Shown one piece after another: positions 18,273 to 30,197 of a DNA stretch of 64,000 bases. Under the pieces are notes generated by a model that saw only the letters and a list, made by a program, of their open reading frames with translations, was not told where the DNA came from and searched no databases. Where the stretch lies: the NCBI GenBank assembly GCA_030680745.1, contig JAUXUR010000044.1:42638-106637 (forward strand). The letters are read 5' to 3'. Made by a program: the position numbers and the translations under genes. This stretch comes from Alphaproteobacteria bacterium. GTDB lineage: Bacteria > Pseudomonadota > Alphaproteobacteria > JAUXUR01. Position 1 is the first letter of the stretch, and each line of letters opens with the position of its first letter.

Positions 18273-18305
18273 TGTGAGTTATAAAGAAGGATTTTATAAC
18301 TCATG
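18273..18305 (+). promoter_or_regulatory. Operator palindrome O2 overlapping the fic ribosome site and start codon
   Basis: TGTGAGTTATAAA, spacer GAAGGAT, then TTTATAACTCATG. The spacer contains the GAAGGA ribosome site, and the final ATG is the fic start codon (18303). Binding here, or folding of the mRNA hairpin, would block expression of fic. Confidence 0.8.
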
Positions 18306-19385
18306 CTTTGGAATTGGCAACAAAAAGACTGGCCCGAATTTACATTCGACTCACAAAAATTGGATGAGATCGAAACAAAATTTCAATATCAATCAGGCGT
18401 ATTATTTGGCACGTTACAACATATCCAAGACAATGATAAAACATTTTTTATCACCGAAATCATGAGTGATGAAGCCATTCGTACCTCTGAAATTGAGGGC
18501 GAATATCTTAACCGGGAAAGCGTTCAATCCTCCATACAACGCAATTTTGGTCTTGCCATAAAACCTCAAAAAATGTCGCCTTCAGAATGGGGCATTAGTG
18601 AAATGATGATTGATTTGTATAATGAGGCCCAACAGCCACTCACACATCAAACACTTTTTAATTGGCATGAAAAATTAACGAATGGTAGGCGTGATCTTAA
18701 AAACATTGGCCAATATCGCACCGATCTTGAACCCATGCAAATTGTATCAGGCTATTTGCCTCATCCAAAAGTTCATTTTGAAGCACCCCCTGCCCCCATC
18801 ATTTCAAATGAAATGAATCAATATATAGAATGGTTTAATATCAAAAAATATCGCCCCTTAACCCATGCCTCGATTGCGCATCTATATTTTGAATGCATTC
18901 ACCCTTTTGAGGATGGCAATGGTCGTATTGGCAGAGCCCTTGTCGTAAAATCTTTGTCTCACGCCTTAAAATATCCAGTACTCATTGCATTTTCACATAT
19001 CATTAATAAAAACAAAAAAAAATATTACGAAATGCTGGAACTAAGTAATAAAAAAAATGAAATTACAGAATGGATTCTTTATTTCGGACAAGAAATTTTA
19101 AAAGCGTTTGATTATACTCAAAATTTCATCGAATTTTTGATTAAAAAAACAAAATTTTATGACAAGTTTCGTGGACAATTTAATGTGCGTCAAGAAAAAG
19201 TGATTGAACGCATATTCAAAGAAGGTATCGATGGATTTAAAGGTGGATTAAGCGCCGAAAATTATATCCGCATTACCGAAACATCACGCGCAACCGCAAC
19301 CAGAGATCTACAAGACCTTGTAAATAAAGGCGCTTTATCCAAAGAAGGTAATCTTAAAAATACGCGCTATTATCTGAAGAACTAA
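18303..19385 (+). CDS. Fic family protein with DUF4172 N-terminus and C-terminal winged helix
   Basis: A 360-residue Fic enzyme, expected to transfer AMP or another nucleotide to a hydroxyl side chain of a target protein. The core motif HPFEDGNGRIGRA lies near residues 200-212 with the catalytic His. An inhibitory helix motif TSEIEGE near 60-66 fits the class II [S/T]xxxE[G/N] form, so the protein is probably self-inhibited. The N-terminus (WNWQQKDWPEFTF) is typical of DUF4172. The last 80 residues (ENYIRITETSRATATRDLQD...) form a winged-helix DNA-binding domain. Two identical palindromes directly upstream, the second covering the start codon, suggest that the protein represses its own gene. 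It has no antitoxin partner gene and stands alone. Confidence 0.93.
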   Translation: MLWNWQQKDWPEFTFDSQKLDEIETKFQYQSGVLFGTLQHIQDNDKTFFITEIMSDEAIRTSEIEGEYLNRESVQSSIQRNFGLAIKPQKMSPSEWGISEMMIDLYNEAQQPLTHQTLFNWHEKLTNGRRDLKNIGQYRTDLEPMQIVSGYLPHPKVHFEAPPAPIISNEMNQYIEWFNIKKYRPLTHASIAHLYFECIHPFEDGNGRIGRALVVKSLSHALKYPVLIAFSHIINKNKKKYYEMLELSNKKNEITEWILYFGQEILKAFDYTQNFIEFLIKKTKFYDKFRGQFNVRQEKVIERIFKEGIDGFKGGLSAENYIRITETSRATATRDLQDLVNKGALSKEGNLKNTRYYLKN

Positions 19386-19612
19386 GGAATATTAACAGTT
19401 CATTTATCCTATAGCTTAAAAAAATAGAAAACGTTAACCAGTTTTTAATAATTTTTATATAATATGTTTATAAGAGACGTAAATTTAAACAAATAAAAAC
19501 GGAACTTCAAATAAAAAATTAATAAATTAGCACTCTTTATATACATAGATATGAATTTAATAAATGAATAATTATTTATTAGATTCAAAAACACATCAAT
19601 ATGGAGAAAAAA

Positions 19613-19975
19613 ATGAAATATATTAAATATGTTTTGCTTGGATTAATACTTACAATACAAAATGGTTATTGCGCTTTTGATGTAAGCAAATCTAGGCACA
19701 CAATACACGTTTCAGATGCACTAATTCAACATATCCCTGAAGGGGGCAACTTAATGCGTTATATAGAATCTGAATTTCAAAATGCACACCCTTTGATTAA
19801 CGACCGTATTTTTACAAGGCACTACGTAGCACTTCCCATGAAAACATCAACATATAGTTCAAAAGAACATCAAAATTCACTAAGCTCGAAACAAATTAAT
19901 GACTTATTGCATAAAGGTGAATTAATAATAAAAGTAAAAATACTTAAAATTGAAAAATCTTTAATTGATAGATGA
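19613..19975 (+). CDS. Small secreted hypothetical protein
   Basis: A 120-residue protein. The start at 19613 (MKYIKYVLLGLILTIQNGYC) follows GGAG, while the in-frame ATG at 19601 contains that ribosome site and is less likely. The signal peptide ends near residue 20 with a Cys-Ala. The remainder is short and unlike any family I recognise. The stop codon is followed at once by a patch of palindromic repeats (19976-20138), so the original 3' end may have been altered by repeat insertion. Confidence 0.6.
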   Translation: MKYIKYVLLGLILTIQNGYCAFDVSKSRHTIHVSDALIQHIPEGGNLMRYIESEFQNAHPLINDRIFTRHYVALPMKTSTYSSKEHQNSLSSKQINDLLHKGELIIKVKILKIEKSLIDR

Positions 19976-20049
19976 TTTTGGGGGCTATTATAGTCGAGGT
20001 CCATAAAACCATAGAAATTCATAGTAAATCAATCAACCACCTTCTGCAC

Positions 20050-20080
20050 TGGACCCCGCGGGACTTGCCGCGGGGCGTAG
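20050..20080 (+). repeat. GC-rich palindrome encoding WTPRDLPRG, copy 1
   Basis: The core CCCCGCGG-GACTTG-CCGCGGGG is a perfect 8-bp stem with a 6-base loop, in a region otherwise low in GC. A diverged copy in the opposite orientation lies at 42273-42303. In one frame both read WTPRDLPRGV, in the manner of the peptide-encoding palindromic elements of Rickettsia. Confidence 0.75.
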
Positions 20081-20108
20081 ATAGAGTACGATTTTCAATA
20101 GAAAATAC

Positions 20109-22336
<2,228 letters not shown>

Positions 22337-22552
22337 CTACGAATATGCTCAGATTATTGTAGATTGCTTTGAGCCATCTCAATATTTAAAATATCGTCTT
22401 TATGAGCTTCAGTGTTCTTCCAAAATTCTCTCACAAAAATTTTGACAAGCCAATAAAATTATAGAAAGATGGTCATATCTAAGCTTTTCAAATGGATTTT
22501 CCTCTAAATCTTTTGGGACTGTGCTACACAAATAAAAAAGTATAATTACCAT

Positions 22553-24625
22553 CTACTTTGAATTCCATTTCCTATCATTGTAAGAGTTACTTACAATCTT
22601 ATTTTTCTTATCTTTATTCAAATAAATCACTTTTGAATCAGTTTCTTTCGCAAAATATTGCTTATCTGGACAGATCGAAGGCCCTTTAAAAGATATGATC
22701 AACATATCTGCTTTTTGACAATCAAAAGAGAGTGCTTTGATGTTACGCGGAATTGCAATCAATTGGTTTTTTGCTTTAATCACACAACCATCAGCATCGC
22801 ATTTTATAGCTTTTGAACCTTCTATATCATAACGCGCATTTATCAAATCTTTCCGTTTCGAACTCATATAAGGAAAAGAAACGCGCTCATACGTGGCAGT
22901 TAAAGACTGCCATTGCTGTGATGTAAATCCTTGCCTTTTAAGCGAGGATACAAATAATTTATCCTGATTACGCCACGCAATTAATTTTGCTTGATCCGCA
23001 ATCAGCAAATGAGGTGTTTTAATAAAAAACAATGTGATAAAGCCTGCTACAAAAGGTACAATACCAAAATAGCGCCATGATTTTTGCCAAATTGCAAACC
23101 AAATCCCACCAACACTAATCAAACTAATGCCTAAAATATCAAACATTGGCGTATGAATAACAGCACCTTTCCAGGATGCAACGATTGCTGCGCTTTTCAT
23201 CACAATATCAATCCCCTCCCCCATCAGTAAAAGTGCTGGCGCATCAAGCCCGAAAGGCATAAGCACCAAGGAAATAAGCGCCATGGGCATTATCCAAATC
23301 CCCGTCAATGGAATAGCGATAAGATTCGCCGCAATCCCATAGGTTTGAAATTGTCCAAAATGCAAAATCGTGAAAGGCGTTGTAGCGAGTGACGCAACAG
23401 CCGAACTTAAGCAAAGACTTAGAACGTAAAGAATAATTTTTTGGAACCAATGAAGAGATTGCAAAAAAGTATATTTCGCAATTATTTCATAAGTTGCAAT
23501 AAGCGCAATCACAGCTGCAAATGACATTTGAAAACTTGGCCCCATGATCACTTCTGGCATAAAAAGCATAATCATAAGGGCTGCAAAAGCGACATTATAC
23601 ATCGAAAAAGCGCGCCTGTTAAAAAGAACCGCAAGCGCAAAAAGACCCAACATAATGAATGCCCTTATCGTGGGTACTGACCCACCAGCAATAACGGAGT
23701 ATAAAAAAGCACCCAACATCGCCACACAAATTGCCCATTTTTTAATCGGATAGACAAGCGCTATGCGTGGGATAAGCGCAAAAGACGAACGCACAAAAGC
23801 GTAAATAAACCCAAAGATTAATCCAAAATGGAGTCCTGAAATCGCTAATAAATGGGCAAGCCCCGAATCACGAAAATGATTATAAACCTCTTCTAAAATA
23901 CCGCCTTTTTGACCCGTAATAAGTGCTGCTGCAATCTCCCCTTTCTGATTTGGTAAGATTTCACGAATGCGATTTGTAATATTTTGACGTGTTGTTTCAA
24001 TAATCCTACTGAAATTATTATTCTTTTCTTGGCCCAATACAGTAATTTTACCTATCGCAAAAGCGACACCACCAATTTGATTGAAATAAGCAACACGCGC
24101 AAAATCATAAGCACCCGCATAAGACGGCCCTAAAGGTGGTTTTAAAAAAACACGCACCTGAATTGTATCGCCTGGAAATAAAACAATTTTTTTATCCCTC
24201 GCAGAAAATCTTAAATTATAAGGCGTCTTTTCTTTGGATAATCCCTCAATATCAAGATCCGTCAAAGTCGCTTTAATACCCTTTTGTGTTATTTCGAAAT
24301 TTTTAATAACACCAATGATGCTTGTCATTGGCAGATCACCTTCGATCATAGGAGAGGCAATCAAATGCGTTCGTACTTGAGACAACATAAACCCAAGCAA
24401 AAAACAAATCGGCAATGTTAAAACAAAATATACCCAATTTGATTTTCTAAAGAGAACGAAGAAAAAAGCAAAAATTAATAAAAAAACAGGCGCAATCCAA
24501 TAATCAGGCTCAAATGGCAATTGAAAATAAACAATAATCCCAAGTCCTAGAAATACGGGAAACCATAATTTATATCTGTGCGTATCCTCGATAAAACAAT
24601 TTATTATTTTTTCTTTTATAATCAT
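22553..24625 (-). CDS. comEC: ComEC/Rec2 competence family channel protein
   Basis: A 690-residue polytopic inner-membrane protein. Two N-terminal TM helices and a soluble DUF4131-type segment (about residues 90-200) precede the competence domain, whose signature SGLAHLLAISGLHFGLI lies near residues 243-259, followed by about eight hydrophobic segments to residue 530. The C-terminal 150 residues are a reduced extracytoplasmic or cytoplasmic domain lacking the HxHxDH metallo-beta-lactamase motif, as in many alphaproteobacteria. ComEC moves single-stranded DNA across the inner membrane in natural transformation. No other competence gene apart from comM is in the window. It is monocistronic. Confidence 0.9.
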   Translation of the reverse strand: MIIKEKIINCFIEDTHRYKLWFPVFLGLGIIVYFQLPFEPDYWIAPVFLLIFAFFFVLFRKSNWVYFVLTLPICFLLGFMLSQVRTHLIASPMIEGDLPMTSIIGVIKNFEITQKGIKATLTDLDIEGLSKEKTPYNLRFSARDKKIVLFPGDTIQVRVFLKPPLGPSYAGAYDFARVAYFNQIGGVAFAIGKITVLGQEKNNNFSRIIETTRQNITNRIREILPNQKGEIAAALITGQKGGILEEVYNHFRDSGLAHLLAISGLHFGLIFGFIYAFVRSSFALIPRIALVYPIKKWAICVAMLGAFLYSVIAGGSVPTIRAFIMLGLFALAVLFNRRAFSMYNVAFAALMIMLFMPEVIMGPSFQMSFAAVIALIATYEIIAKYTFLQSLHWFQKIILYVLSLCLSSAVASLATTPFTILHFGQFQTYGIAANLIAIPLTGIWIMPMALISLVLMPFGLDAPALLLMGEGIDIVMKSAAIVASWKGAVIHTPMFDILGISLISVGGIWFAIWQKSWRYFGIVPFVAGFITLFFIKTPHLLIADQAKLIAWRNQDKLFVSSLKRQGFTSQQWQSLTATYERVSFPYMSSKRKDLINARYDIEGSKAIKCDADGCVIKAKNQLIAIPRNIKALSFDCQKADMLIISFKGPSICPDKQYFAKETDSKVIYLNKDKKNKIVSNSYNDRKWNSK

Positions 24626-24637
24626 TTCTTACCTTTT

Positions 24638-24687
24638 GTTTTCCTGAACGCCTTGTAGCGAAGCTACGAAGGTTGATTCAAGGAAAC
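24638..24687. repeat. 50-bp hairpin repeat with CCTGAAC / GATTCAGG-type ends
   Basis: The arms GTTTTCCTGAA and TTCAAGGAAAC flank a second stem (GTAGCGAAGCTAC). A related piece, CCCTGAAC...GATTCAGGG around an AAGCTTCG core, occurs at 46909-46943, inside another repeat. Confidence 0.6.
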
Positions 24688-24701
24688 AGATGTGTTGTTG
24701 C

Positions 24702-25053
24702 TCAATCTACGGGACAAAAAATGAAATTGCTTCGGTTTCACCTCTCCCCTTGTGGGAGAGGTCGGCGCGCAGCGACGGGTGAGGGGTATCTAAAGCGTTT
24801 ATAAAGAGCAACACCATCATGCCATAATCTAAGCATTGCCAAACAAATACTCATCTCTCCAAAAGTGTAAACTACCCCTCACCCGCTCCCTTTGGTCGCG
24901 ACCTCTCCCACAAGGGGAGAGGTAAAAAACCCTTTTTTTGGAAGGCTTTTGGTAAAAAATTGTTTTCACTTCTTAGAAACAAGTTACGGCGTGTGAGAAC
25001 GGGATAGTTAAAAATGTGCTTAGTTTCATTTTTTGTCCCGTAGATTGATCGAC
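24702..25053. repeat. Composite palindromic element with TCAATCTACGGGACA ends
   Basis: The outer inverted repeats are TCAATCTACGGGACAAAAAA (24702) and its complement running to GATTGATCGAC (25053). Inside are two opposed blocks, CCTCTCCCCTTGTGGGAGAG with following GTGAGGGG (24741-24787) and the inverse (24873-24923), so a long nested hairpin can form. The same outer ends bracket 46843-47135, with a different interior. Confidence 0.75.
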
Positions 25054-25060
25054 ATATATT

Positions 25061-26488
25061 CTAAAAAAACAAAAAGCTAATGATCATAAACACCGGAATA
25101 TTTATACATAAAACCCACACCATATATCCAAAAAAGCTTGGCATCTTAATACCACGTGATTCTGCGATTGATTTGACCATCATATTAGGCGCATTGCCTA
25201 TATAAGAATTGGCACCCATAAAAACAGATCCTGCAGAAATGGCAATCAACGTTGTTGAAAGAGTCGTCATTAATGGTATTGCCTCGCCGCCCGCTAAATT
25301 AAAGAACACAAGATAAGTGGGGGCATTATCTAAAAAGCTTGATAATATACCGGTCAACCAAAAGAACAGATTATTGTTAGGCGTGCCATCTGCATGAAAA
25401 CTTAATTCAACAAGTGGTTTAAAAGCACCGTCTAGTCCTGCTTTCAACATTAAAATCATAGGGATGATCGTAATAAAAATCCCAATAAATAAAATACCTA
25501 CCTCTTTAATGGGTTCCCAAGAAAAATGATTATGCTCCCGAATATAGGTAGACGTCCGTTTAATTGATAAAATTGTCAATAATATGAATGTGCAATCTCT
25601 TAAAATGCTATTAAGCTTTAAATGAAGTTCACCTAAATGAAGTGCATAATCATTTTTAAATTGACCACTTAAAAAGACAGCCAATATAACAATCAGCAAC
25701 ATCCATAAATTGCGTTTACCCTCAATCTTAAGTCTTGGTGCGTCGGCCGCATGTTTATCTTCATAATCATGATCGCGTTTGAAAAAATATTGCTCTAAAA
25801 AATAATACACAATAAGCAATAAAACACAGGCAATCAGAAAAGGTAAAAACATATGCGTCATGGTCCAAAAGAACCCTACGCCCATTAAAAACCCTATAAA
25901 GAGAGGTGGATCACCAATAGGTGTTAACGATCCACCAATATTCGACACTAAAAATATAAAAAAGACAATTGTGTGAACGCGATGCTTACGCCATGCATTT
26001 GCACGAATTAAAGGACGTATAAAAAGCATAGACGCGCCTGTCGTTCCGATAAAGCTGGCAAGCAACGTACCAATCGTAATAAAAATAAGATTAAATGTAG
26101 GCGTGCCTGCAAATTTTCCTGAGATATGAATACCACCCGTTATTGTGTATAAGGCAAGAAGAAGCAATATAAAAGGGAGATATTCCTCAATAATAGTTTC
26201 AAGCACTAGATGAGAAGACAAGGATGGTGTATAAATAAAAGAAAAAGGAATAATAAATAACAACGTCCAACATAAAGAAACAATACCATAATATTTTTCC
26301 CAAAAATGTGGGGCAAACAATGGAAAAAGTGCAATGGATAAAAGCATTCCTGCAAAAGGAATCCCCCAATAACTTTGTAAGTTTTTTGATATTTCAAATA
26401 ATTCTGGATTCATAACAATCGCGAAAGAATCGTTTAATTGAAAAAATATGAAGGTAAAAATTATAAATCCAAAGGTGTTTTTTTTCAT
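25061..26488 (-). CDS. NhaD-type sodium:proton antiporter
   Basis: A 475-residue inner-membrane protein with about 12 hydrophobic segments and an N-terminal signal-like helix. The ion-transporter-superfamily hallmarks are visible: NIGGSLTPIGDPPLFIGF (near residues 182-199) and the C-terminal NAPTYLVFFNLAG and GANSYIGNAPNMMVKSIAES blocks, which carry the conserved polar residues of NhaD and related citrate-transporter-fold antiporters. It probably exports Na+ for H+ under saline or alkaline conditions. It lies next to a long composite repeat and 54 bases from mreC, on the same strand. Confidence 0.88.
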   Translation of the reverse strand: MKKNTFGFIIFTFIFFQLNDSFAIVMNPELFEISKNLQSYWGIPFAGMLLSIALFPLFAPHFWEKYYGIVSLCWTLLFIIPFSFIYTPSLSSHLVLETIIEEYLPFILLLLALYTITGGIHISGKFAGTPTFNLIFITIGTLLASFIGTTGASMLFIRPLIRANAWRKHRVHTIVFFIFLVSNIGGSLTPIGDPPLFIGFLMGVGFFWTMTHMFLPFLIACVLLLIVYYFLEQYFFKRDHDYEDKHAADAPRLKIEGKRNLWMLLIVILAVFLSGQFKNDYALHLGELHLKLNSILRDCTFILLTILSIKRTSTYIREHNHFSWEPIKEVGILFIGIFITIIPMILMLKAGLDGAFKPLVELSFHADGTPNNNLFFWLTGILSSFLDNAPTYLVFFNLAGGEAIPLMTTLSTTLIAISAGSVFMGANSYIGNAPNMMVKSIAESRGIKMPSFFGYMVWVLCINIPVFMIISFLFF

Positions 26489-26542
26489 TTTTATTCCATG
26501 AACTACTATAGTGTTTTCACTTTTGGTTAAGTGAAGGCGTTA

Positions 26543-27376
26543 TTAAATTGCTGCATCAACAGCTTGCACAATAACGATCACAAAATCAATAGATTCAAGC
26601 GATGAAGATGGAATTACCTCTATTTGATCATCTTGAATGTTACCAATTGTGCCTAAAAAATAACCTTGCGGAATGACCTGTCCATCTGATGATGTTAACA
26701 AACGATCATTAGGCGATAAAAAAACGCCTTGTGGCACATATAAAAGTTTTAAATTACCTTTTAAATCGCCTGCAACCAAAGCTGAAATATTCTTTCCTTC
26801 AACGCGCACAGGAATGCGTGAATTAGTATCATTAATCAAAAGGATACGCGCATGCTTTTCACCAATTTCAACAATTCTACCAATAACCCCATTTTTACCT
26901 AAAACAAGATTACCTTTTTGAATTTTTTGAGAAGGATCTGTTCGAATAACCAGAGAACGTCCATCCGTCATATTGCTAAACACAACAGATGCTGTTACAA
27001 ATTCTGCTTTATTATCAGGCAGAAAACGCAATAATTCTTTGAGAGAAAGATTTTCAGCCTCTAGCTTTAAAGCAAGTTGCCGCCATTGAAGCAATTGTTG
27101 TTTTTGTAAATTTAGCTTTTCATTTTCTTCACTTAATTCAGTAAAATTTGTTAACGCATGAAAAGCATTTCGAATACTTTGAAAGGGCGCATCAATAAAA
27201 TTAATAGCAGGTGTCAAAGAATCACCTAAAAAAAGTCTACTTTCCTTTAAAAATTGGGGACGCAAAAAAGAAAAAATAAATAAAAGAAGACATAAAATAG
27301 AAAGCATTAAAATGACAGCAACAGAAAATCCTTTTTTTGACTTTTGTCTGGATAGATTTTGTGTTGCATCATGCAT
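26543..27376 (-). CDS. mreC: Rod shape-determining protein MreC
   Basis: A 277-residue bitopic periplasmic protein: a basic cytoplasmic tail, one TM helix (residues about 19-36, FSVAVILMLSILCLLLFIFS), a coiled coil rich in Glu/Leu (about 78-110), then the double beta-barrel domain (ASVVFSNMTDGRSLVI, GKNGVIGRIVEIGEKHARILLINDT). MreC links MreB filaments to the elongasome enzymes PBP2/RodA. mreB lies directly upstream, but 130 bp of repeat element E2 has been placed between them, and the end of that element supplies the GAAAGAAGAAGAG leader before this ATG. No mreD follows, which is unusual. Confidence 0.93.
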   Translation of the reverse strand: MHDATQNLSRQKSKKGFSVAVILMLSILCLLLFIFSFLRPQFLKESRLFLGDSLTPAINFIDAPFQSIRNAFHALTNFTELSEENEKLNLQKQQLLQWRQLALKLEAENLSLKELLRFLPDNKAEFVTASVVFSNMTDGRSLVIRTDPSQKIQKGNLVLGKNGVIGRIVEIGEKHARILLINDTNSRIPVRVEGKNISALVAGDLKGNLKLLYVPQGVFLSPNDRLLTSSDGQVIPQGYFLGTIGNIQDDQIEVIPSSSLESIDFVIVIVQAVDAAI

Positions 27377-27506
27377 TTTACTCTTCTTCTTTCAAACTGT
27401 GGAGGTCGTCAGATTTCGGGATTCGTCATGCTCATGTATAAAGAGATACACTCCGCGTGTCTCACCGCTCATCTTTCTACCCACATTTTGAAATAATTTG
27501 AGTATA
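27377..27506 (-). repeat. Core-hairpin intergenic repeat E2 (arm type B) between mreB and mreC
   Basis: On the minus strand it starts TATACTCAAATTATTTCAAA, has the core TGTATCTCTTTATACATGAG, and ends with a near-complement of the left arm, directly at the mreC start codon. It is highly similar over its full length to E4 at 44121-44246. Confidence 0.85.
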
Positions 27507-27516
27507 AAATATTCAT

Positions 27517-28611
<1,095 letters not shown>

Positions 28612-28670
28612 CTATCCAAAAAAGAAATACAATTATGGGTGAAGGTGCACTAATTTTGAGTTACGAAAAA

Positions 28671-28795
28671 TTAACTGCCTAGATTATGAGATAAAGTCTA
28701 GAAAGAACGAGAACCGGAACGGAATGTACTTCTTTGTACATAAGTACCGGAAGCACAGGTCTGACGACGACTTTATCCATAGGATTGGCAGTTTA
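28671..28795 (+). repeat. Core-hairpin intergenic repeat E3 (arm type A)
   Basis: A 125-bp palindromic element. Left arm TAACTGCCTAGATTATGAGA, right arm complementary to it. Nested inside are CCGG arms and the core TGTACTTCTTTGTACA. Closely related to E5 (44827-44948) and E6 (45017-45141). Its right end overlaps the stop codon of the VOC gene. Confidence 0.85.
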
Positions 28796-29197
28796 TGAGT
28801 AATGTGTAGGATCCTTCATATGATAAAACCCCCAAGCATGTCCGCTAGGATCTTTAATCATAAATAATCTTGCGCCCCAAACTGTATCTTCTGGCGCCGT
28901 ACAAACACCACCATTTTGTTTTACCTTTTTATAATAATCATCTGCATTATCGACAACGCGGTAAAATTCAATCGACGAACCAACGACATGATTTGGTTCT
29001 GCGGGATGAATACCAAAATGAGATCCATCAATATTAAACCCTGCGTAAAATGGTTGTTCTTTTTTATCCCATTCCATAACGCATTTTTCGGCATCCCAAT
29101 AGCCTCCGAATTCAAATCCTAGAATATCTTTATAAAATTTTACAGAATTGACAACATTCGGCACATAAATCATGCCCCCTAAAGGTCCTTTAAACAT
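28793..29197 (-). CDS. VOC (glyoxalase/bleomycin-resistance fold) family protein
   Basis: A 134-residue single-domain protein of the vicinal oxygen chelate superfamily: the first beta-alpha module (GGMIYVPNVVNSVKFYKDIL GFEF) and a second module ending FMIKDPSGHAWGFYH. Some metal-ligand positions may be His/Glu (HFGIHPAE, SIEFYRVV), but the reaction is not predictable; relatives include isomerases, lyases and antibiotic-binding proteins. The stop codon lies inside the end of repeat E3, so the last residues (HYS) may be encoded by the repeat. Confidence 0.8.
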   Translation of the reverse strand: MFKGPLGGMIYVPNVVNSVKFYKDILGFEFGGYWDAEKCVMEWDKKEQPFYAGFNIDGSHFGIHPAEPNHVVGSSIEFYRVVDNADDYYKKVKQNGGVCTAPEDTVWGARLFMIKDPSGHAWGFYHMKDPTHYS

Positions 29198-29238
29198 GAT
29201 ATTTCCTTGTTTTTACTAACATGTTGAGTTTTTTTTCG

Positions 29239-29817
29239 TCAGAATAGGTAGGGAATGACCACAAACCCCAAGATTAACATAACAATGGCAGCTACCGTTA
29301 CAGCTGTCAAATGACGTTCAATAAAATCTTTTGCACCTGGAAAAAACCATAAAAAGGCAGCAAGACTAAAAAAGCGAAAACCTCGTGCCAAGAGAGATGC
29401 CATGAAAAATGTCAGTAAATCCACATGGGCAACGCCAGCCGTAATTGTTACAATTTTATAAGGAATGGGCGTCAATCCCTTAGCGGCAATAATCCAAAAT
29501 GCATTCCGGTTGAACGCTTCAAGCATATTGGCAAAACCTTTTTCTGCACCAAAGCTATTAATAATCCATTGACCTACACTTTCATATAAAGCATACCCAA
29601 TGTAATATCCCAAAAACCCACCTATAACAGACGTTACAGTACAAATAAGTGCCAAATACCAACCTGATTTAGGTTTGTTGACAAGCATCGCAATATAAAG
29701 AGGATCTGGGGGAATTGGAAAAAAGGAACTTTCAGCAAAGGAAACAGCAATCAAAACCCATAAAGCATTGGGATGATCTGCGTAACTCATCATCTTATTA
29801 TAGGCACGCTTTAACAT
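29239..29817 (-). CDS. YqaA-like VTT (SNARE-associated/DedA superfamily) membrane protein
   Basis: A 192-residue inner-membrane protein. Features of the YqaA branch of VTT proteins are FAESSFFPIPPDPLYIAML (residues 28-46), a glycine-rich helix GGFLGYYIGYALYE, and the re-entrant motif KGLTPIPYKIVTITAGVA (about 113-130) with a conserved Pro-x-Pro and Lys. DedA relatives are thought to move or scramble lipid carriers such as undecaprenyl phosphate. It reads toward the VOC gene with 41 bases between, so the two may be co-transcribed. Confidence 0.88.
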   Translation of the reverse strand: MLKRAYNKMMSYADHPNALWVLIAVSFAESSFFPIPPDPLYIAMLVNKPKSGWYLALICTVTSVIGGFLGYYIGYALYESVGQWIINSFGAEKGFANMLEAFNRNAFWIIAAKGLTPIPYKIVTITAGVAHVDLLTFFMASLLARGFRFFSLAAFLWFFPGAKDFIERHLTAVTVAAIVMLILGFVVIPYLF

Positions 29818-30197
29818 CCAAATTCCCTTAAATTCAGGTCAAACTTGTAAATTTTTATAGAACAATTTCTCTCACAAAAAAGAGAATTCTCCTTACTAGA
29901 TAAGCGAAATACGCAAAAAAAGCAATGTTTTTCACACACTCAATAAAACTTATATGATTTTAAATAGGATAATCGAGCAAAAAGCATCATTGTCAAATAG
30001 CACCTACTCACTCACATAAACAAAAGTGAAATCTTAAAACCCTCCTAACATGTTTTCAAAACATCAACATAAATTAATACTCACAATAATTATTTAAATA
30101 AATAAAAATCTATATTTTATATTAATAATTTATTAACTAATAATTACTTATAATTACTATAATAAGTAAACTTTTGTATAAATAAGGGAGAAATAAA
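29818..30197. other. AT-rich intergenic region between divergent genes
   Basis: It contains the promoters of the yqaA-like gene and the small secreted repeat protein. The last 100 bases are almost pure A/T with several TATAAT-like hexamers, so no single -10 can be chosen. No RNA gene was recognised. Confidence 0.4.
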
